DNA of 64,000 bases. It comes from CAWDDA01 sp963813345. GTDB taxonomy: Bacteria > Acidobacteriota > Blastocatellia > RBC074. The position numbers and the translations under genes were made by a program. Within the stretch, counting starts at the first letter, position 1. Every line of letters begins with the position of its first letter. The stretch lies in assembly GCA_963813345.1 (NCBI GenBank), contig CAWEYR010000004.1, positions 287,444 to 351,443 on the forward strand, in the 5' to 3' direction. A model generated the notes under the pieces. That model searched no databases. It had not been told where the DNA came from and saw only the letters and a list, made by a program, of their open reading frames with translations. Positions 61,292 through 64,000 of the stretch are shown here, in pieces.

Positions 61292-61670
61292 GTAGGACAG
61301 GCTCTGCGTTGCGGTTGTCCGCGCCCCGAAGCAGTATCAAAGCGCTCGTTTCCATGCATTTCCAGCTCACTTCTCCGATCAGGACGAAGCTCTCGAATGC
61401 GTGCACTAGCCTCGAAAACGCGTTTGGCGAATGATTGTGCAATTTCTCGCCTCTTTCTTTCCGAACCTTGAATCCTCGTCTGCGATTCAGAAACGTCTGC
61501 CTCTTTCTTGCAACTCACAATCCCCGGCACTTTCCAAACTACATTCTCAACTTGACTTACACGCCCGCGTTTCGCGAGCACCTGTTGTGGGCCCGCGCCC
61601 TGGACTGACGACACTGCCTGATATTTCGGTTGCATTACCTGCGGCGGGAGTGCTAGTCTGCGCCGAAAAC
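61292..61670. other. Intergenic region after the lasso cluster
   Basis: No gene recognised. Minus-strand and plus-strand frames of 90-155 codons exist but show no family features, ribosome sites or codon-biased continuity. No terminator hairpin with a T-run was seen. The duplicated 131-bp block begins at 61671. Confidence 0.5.
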
Positions 61671-61801
61671 CAGAACTCGACTCCAAACTTAACCGCCCCT
61701 ATCAGCTCTACCAAGCGGACGCGGTGACTCTGGTGAATCCGAATTCCGGTCGAGAGCGTTCGAGGTTTGGGCGGGTTCGCTATCGTGGGAGAAATCAGAT
61801 G
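61671..61801 (+). repeat. Duplicated upstream block, copy 2
   Basis: Near-identical to 55113-55243 through the start codon of secreted protein 2. Distances to the start codon are conserved, so the block is a shared promoter/leader. The two copies are 6.56 kb apart with the lasso cluster between them. Confidence 0.85.
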
Positions 61802-63866
61802 AAATTCAAAAAAGCGACGAGTGTTAAGTTTAGCGCACTAGTGATCGCCTTGCTGGCGATGACAGTGTTCGTAACCAGGCCGTCCTTTACGGCGAGTGCG
61901 ACGTCAGCCGCACCCGCCGCGACGGTGGCCGCGGGCCCGATGCAATTCGTCCCATGTCCCGCCTGTCAATGTTTCCCGACCTGCGACGAGCTCGACAGCC
62001 GCATGCTCTCTCTGGCAGGCCCCGGACTCAGCAGTTTCGTCGGAGGAGAGCTCAATGTTGGGTTCTCCAGCACTAGCGGCCCTGGAGGGAATGTGCTGAT
62101 CGGAATATTCGATCCCAATTCTGCGGGCCTCTGGGACACTTCTACTGTCGACTTGATGTTCGAGGTTTTTGCAGACCCAGACAATGACGGCATCGGGGTC
62201 CCCCTTTCGGCCAGCGAAATAGGGCCGTTCTTTAGTACTGCCGCTCCAGCTCTGCCATTTAATCTCGCCGAGAATAACTGGTGGGACCTGACTTTTCAGA
62301 ATAACGCCTTTGCGCAGAATGGTGGCACCCATTTCTACTTTCTCAAAATTACGCCGATACTGATAAGTGGGCTTCAACCCATCAACGGGATCAAGATACG
62401 GACCGATGGTCAACTCTCTTTTCAGGCCAGACCATTCAGCTGATCGCGAAGGCGACCTCGCCGAAGAACAAGCCATCATCTACCGAATGGTAAGCCGAGT
62501 GATACGGGCATCTGCCCGGCGCCCACGACCTATAACGGAATCTGAGACATTCCATTTGATGTCAGGCCGGGAACAACAATGCTCGAAGTTGGGATGGCGA
62601 GTTCGACGTTGGAGAGGCGCTCAATCCGGACGACGGCCAATCCAAACGGGGATGCCAACACACCGGCTACCGGCGGCGTCTGTGCGATGACTGACACGGA
62701 TCTGATAAACCCGCCGAACTGTCCCGCCGATCCGACGGTTCCAGGGTACATCATTCCGCCCTGGGCTCTGGTCACATGCGAACTTGTCCCTGATCCTATG
62801 AATCCGATGGGTCCGCCAGTTAAAATATGATGCAAAGCCCGAGGGAATACAGGACGAACGGGGGAGAGTGGTCTCGGCATTAGGCAGACCACGCGAGGAC
62901 AACCTTAGTTGCGATTTCCGGCGCCCACCGACTTGTTACCTACCGGTTGGTTCCCCCGGGGTCAGGATCCAAATGATCCGACTGCCAGGCTACAAGAACG
63001 CCAATCCATCGGGTGCGCGATGAAGGGAGAAATTACGATCTCGATAAGCGCAGCGGATAATCCGGACATTCTGGCTGGTCGCCATACCGGAGGGCGTCTG
63101 GAAACTTCGCATCGAAGGAGTGGACATTTCCAACCAGTTTACAATGCACTTCACCTTGACCGTGGTTCCACCCACTGCTTCGATCGGCGACACGGTGTTT
63201 TTCGACACCAACGGGAACGGCACCTATGAACCGCTCTCGGCGAGACCGGAATCGGCAACGTAACGGTTGACCTGTTACAGGGCGACGCGACTTGCACCAT
63301 TTTCTCGCTCGTCGGCACGCAGACCACCAACGCCAGCGGAAACTACCTGTTCACGAATTTGCAACATGGCTGCTACAGGGTGACGGTGACGGACACCAAC
63401 GGCGTCCTGACTGCGCTTACCAAGACGACAGGTCCGAACCCTGGCGCAAACAACAACAGCCAGGTTGATCCTTATTCCGTGAACATTCGTAGGTCAGACG
63501 GACAATCTGACTGCAGACTTCGGTTATGTCGGACCGAGTTGCAACCTCAAGTTTCCGAGTCTTGTTAAGGGGAGACCGAGAGCAAGTATTCCATTTATTG
63601 TCAGTAATCTCGGCGTCTTGCCGGCCACCGTGTGTGTCAAGCCGCTGCTTGGTTCGGCTTGCTTCACCATTACGCCTGGGTATCCCCAACAGGTTACGAT
63701 TGGACCTGGTCAAAGCGCGGTCTTCACTTTGAAGGCCGGAATTGTCCAACCAATGCGAGAAAGTTCCCGCAAACGGCTGGATTGTCATTGAAAGCTCAAC
63801 CTGCCCGACACGATAGGTGCAGGTGGAGTGGGTGTTGCGCTGATAGAAGGCGCTGACGTAATTTAA
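61799..63866 (+). pseudogene. Secreted protein 2: paralogue with SdrD-B-like C-terminal domain (many frameshifts)
   Basis: About 690 residues in several frames. The first 215 residues are intact: signal (SVKFSALVIALLAMTVFV), an Ala-rich segment, CQCFPTCDELDSRMLSLAG, GELNVGFSSTSGPGGN, FEVFADPDNDGIGVPLS and WDLTFQNNAFAQNGGTHFYF. This is very close to secreted protein 1. After breaks near 62435, 62560, 62700, 62830 and later, it carries an SdrD-B/Cna-B-like domain: GDTVFFDTNGNGTYEP, GIGNVTVDLLQGDATC, SGNYLFTNLQHGCYRVTVTD, TADFGYVGPSCNLKF. A further Ig-like segment (PFIVSNLGVLPATVCVKPLL) precedes the stop at 63864-63866. Likely cell-surface or matrix protein. Confidence 0.65.
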
Positions 63867-63881
63867 GGTACGTTGTACCGC
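63866..63881. repeat. Family-A half repeat at the end of secreted protein 2
   Basis: aggtacgttgtaccg, the outer arm of family A, immediately after the stop codon. Its inverted mate is not present in the following 120 bp, which instead hold an unrelated palindrome. Confidence 0.65.
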
Positions 63882-63889
63882 CCCTGGGA

Positions 63890-63996
63890 GCGCCGGCCTC
63901 CGGCCGGCCACGAGCCGCGAAGCGTGCGAGTCTTCAGCACAAGAACTTTCCACGACTCGCACGCTTCGCGGCTCGTGGCCGGCCGGAGGCCGGCGC
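63890..63996. repeat. GC-rich palindrome at the window end, family G
   Basis: Arms gcgccggcctccggccggcc plus acgagccgcgaagcgtgcga, and the exact inverted mate to 63996, around a 21-bp loop. This is a near-perfect 43-bp-arm inverted repeat adjoining the family-A half repeat. Confidence 0.85.
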
Positions 63997-64000
63997 CTGC

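Noticed and set aside
61222..61686. Minus-strand 154-residue frame after the lasso kinase
   Set aside because: Low-complexity basic composition, overlaps the kinase end, no recognised domain.

Overview
The window is a 64 kb chromosomal segment from a bacterium that most resembles an Acidobacteriota member, perhaps of the Blastocatellia/Pyrinomonadales group. This placement is an inference. It rests on three things: a secreted protein with a Solibacter-type (TIGR03437-like) C-terminal domain, Hanks-type kinases fused to beta-propellers beside an ECF sigma factor, and many palindromic intergenic repeats. No rRNA, tRNA, CRISPR array or transposase was recognised. About two dozen otherwise well conserved genes carry one or more 1-nt frameshifts. 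Most are probably uncorrected assembly indels, but some may be real decay. Where both halves are readable I give the joined gene span and the approximate break.

Layout. 0.1-9.4 kb: a sugar nucleotidyltransferase, an alpha/beta hydrolase, a GT2 glycosyltransferase, UvrA, a KamB/NpmA-like 16S rRNA A1408 methyltransferase, a ROK kinase, a ThuA-like protein and a sugar isomerase. 9.6-19 kb: a membrane MutS-like ATPase, an S9 peptidase, a type-B carboxylesterase, a cyclase, a zinc-ribbon membrane protein, a GNAT acetyltransferase and a vanadium haloperoxidase. 19-22 kb: a second UvrA, followed by a 300-bp nested palindrome. 22.3-39.5 kb: a one-directional 17-kb island. In transcription order it holds a Hanks kinase with a propeller, a kinase relic, a TPR-CHAT caspase-like protein, an ECF sigma factor, a kinase-AAA fusion, an AAA-TM-WD40 protein, an FG-GAP/Ig/Kelch secreted protein and a beta-helix secreted protein. 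The sigma factor and the CHAT gene begin with the same duplicated 64-bp leader, which points to shared control.

39.7-54.8 kb is mostly metabolism: a glutamine amidotransferase, a fused MoaD-MoaE, a TIGR00300/LOR-SDH protein, a glycine-rich RRM protein with a promoter and long leader, an acyl-CoA dehydrogenase, modABC molybdate uptake, ilvE, a Trm112-GT9-heptose kinase operon, a fused branched-chain 2-oxoacid dehydrogenase E1, pterin carbinolamine dehydratase, RNase HI and heme O synthase.

55.2-63.9 kb is the most accessory part. Two paralogous secreted proteins with a shared 131-bp upstream sequence flank a lasso-peptide-type gene cluster: a PqqD-like recognition element, a transglutaminase-fold leader peptidase, a precursor with the Y-x2-P...T leader signature, an Asn-synthetase-like cyclase and an HPr-kinase-like enzyme. 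A group II intron fragment lies just upstream of it. At least four palindromic repeat families are scattered between genes. In five genes the 3' coding end runs into one of these repeats, so the C-terminal residues are repeat-encoded.
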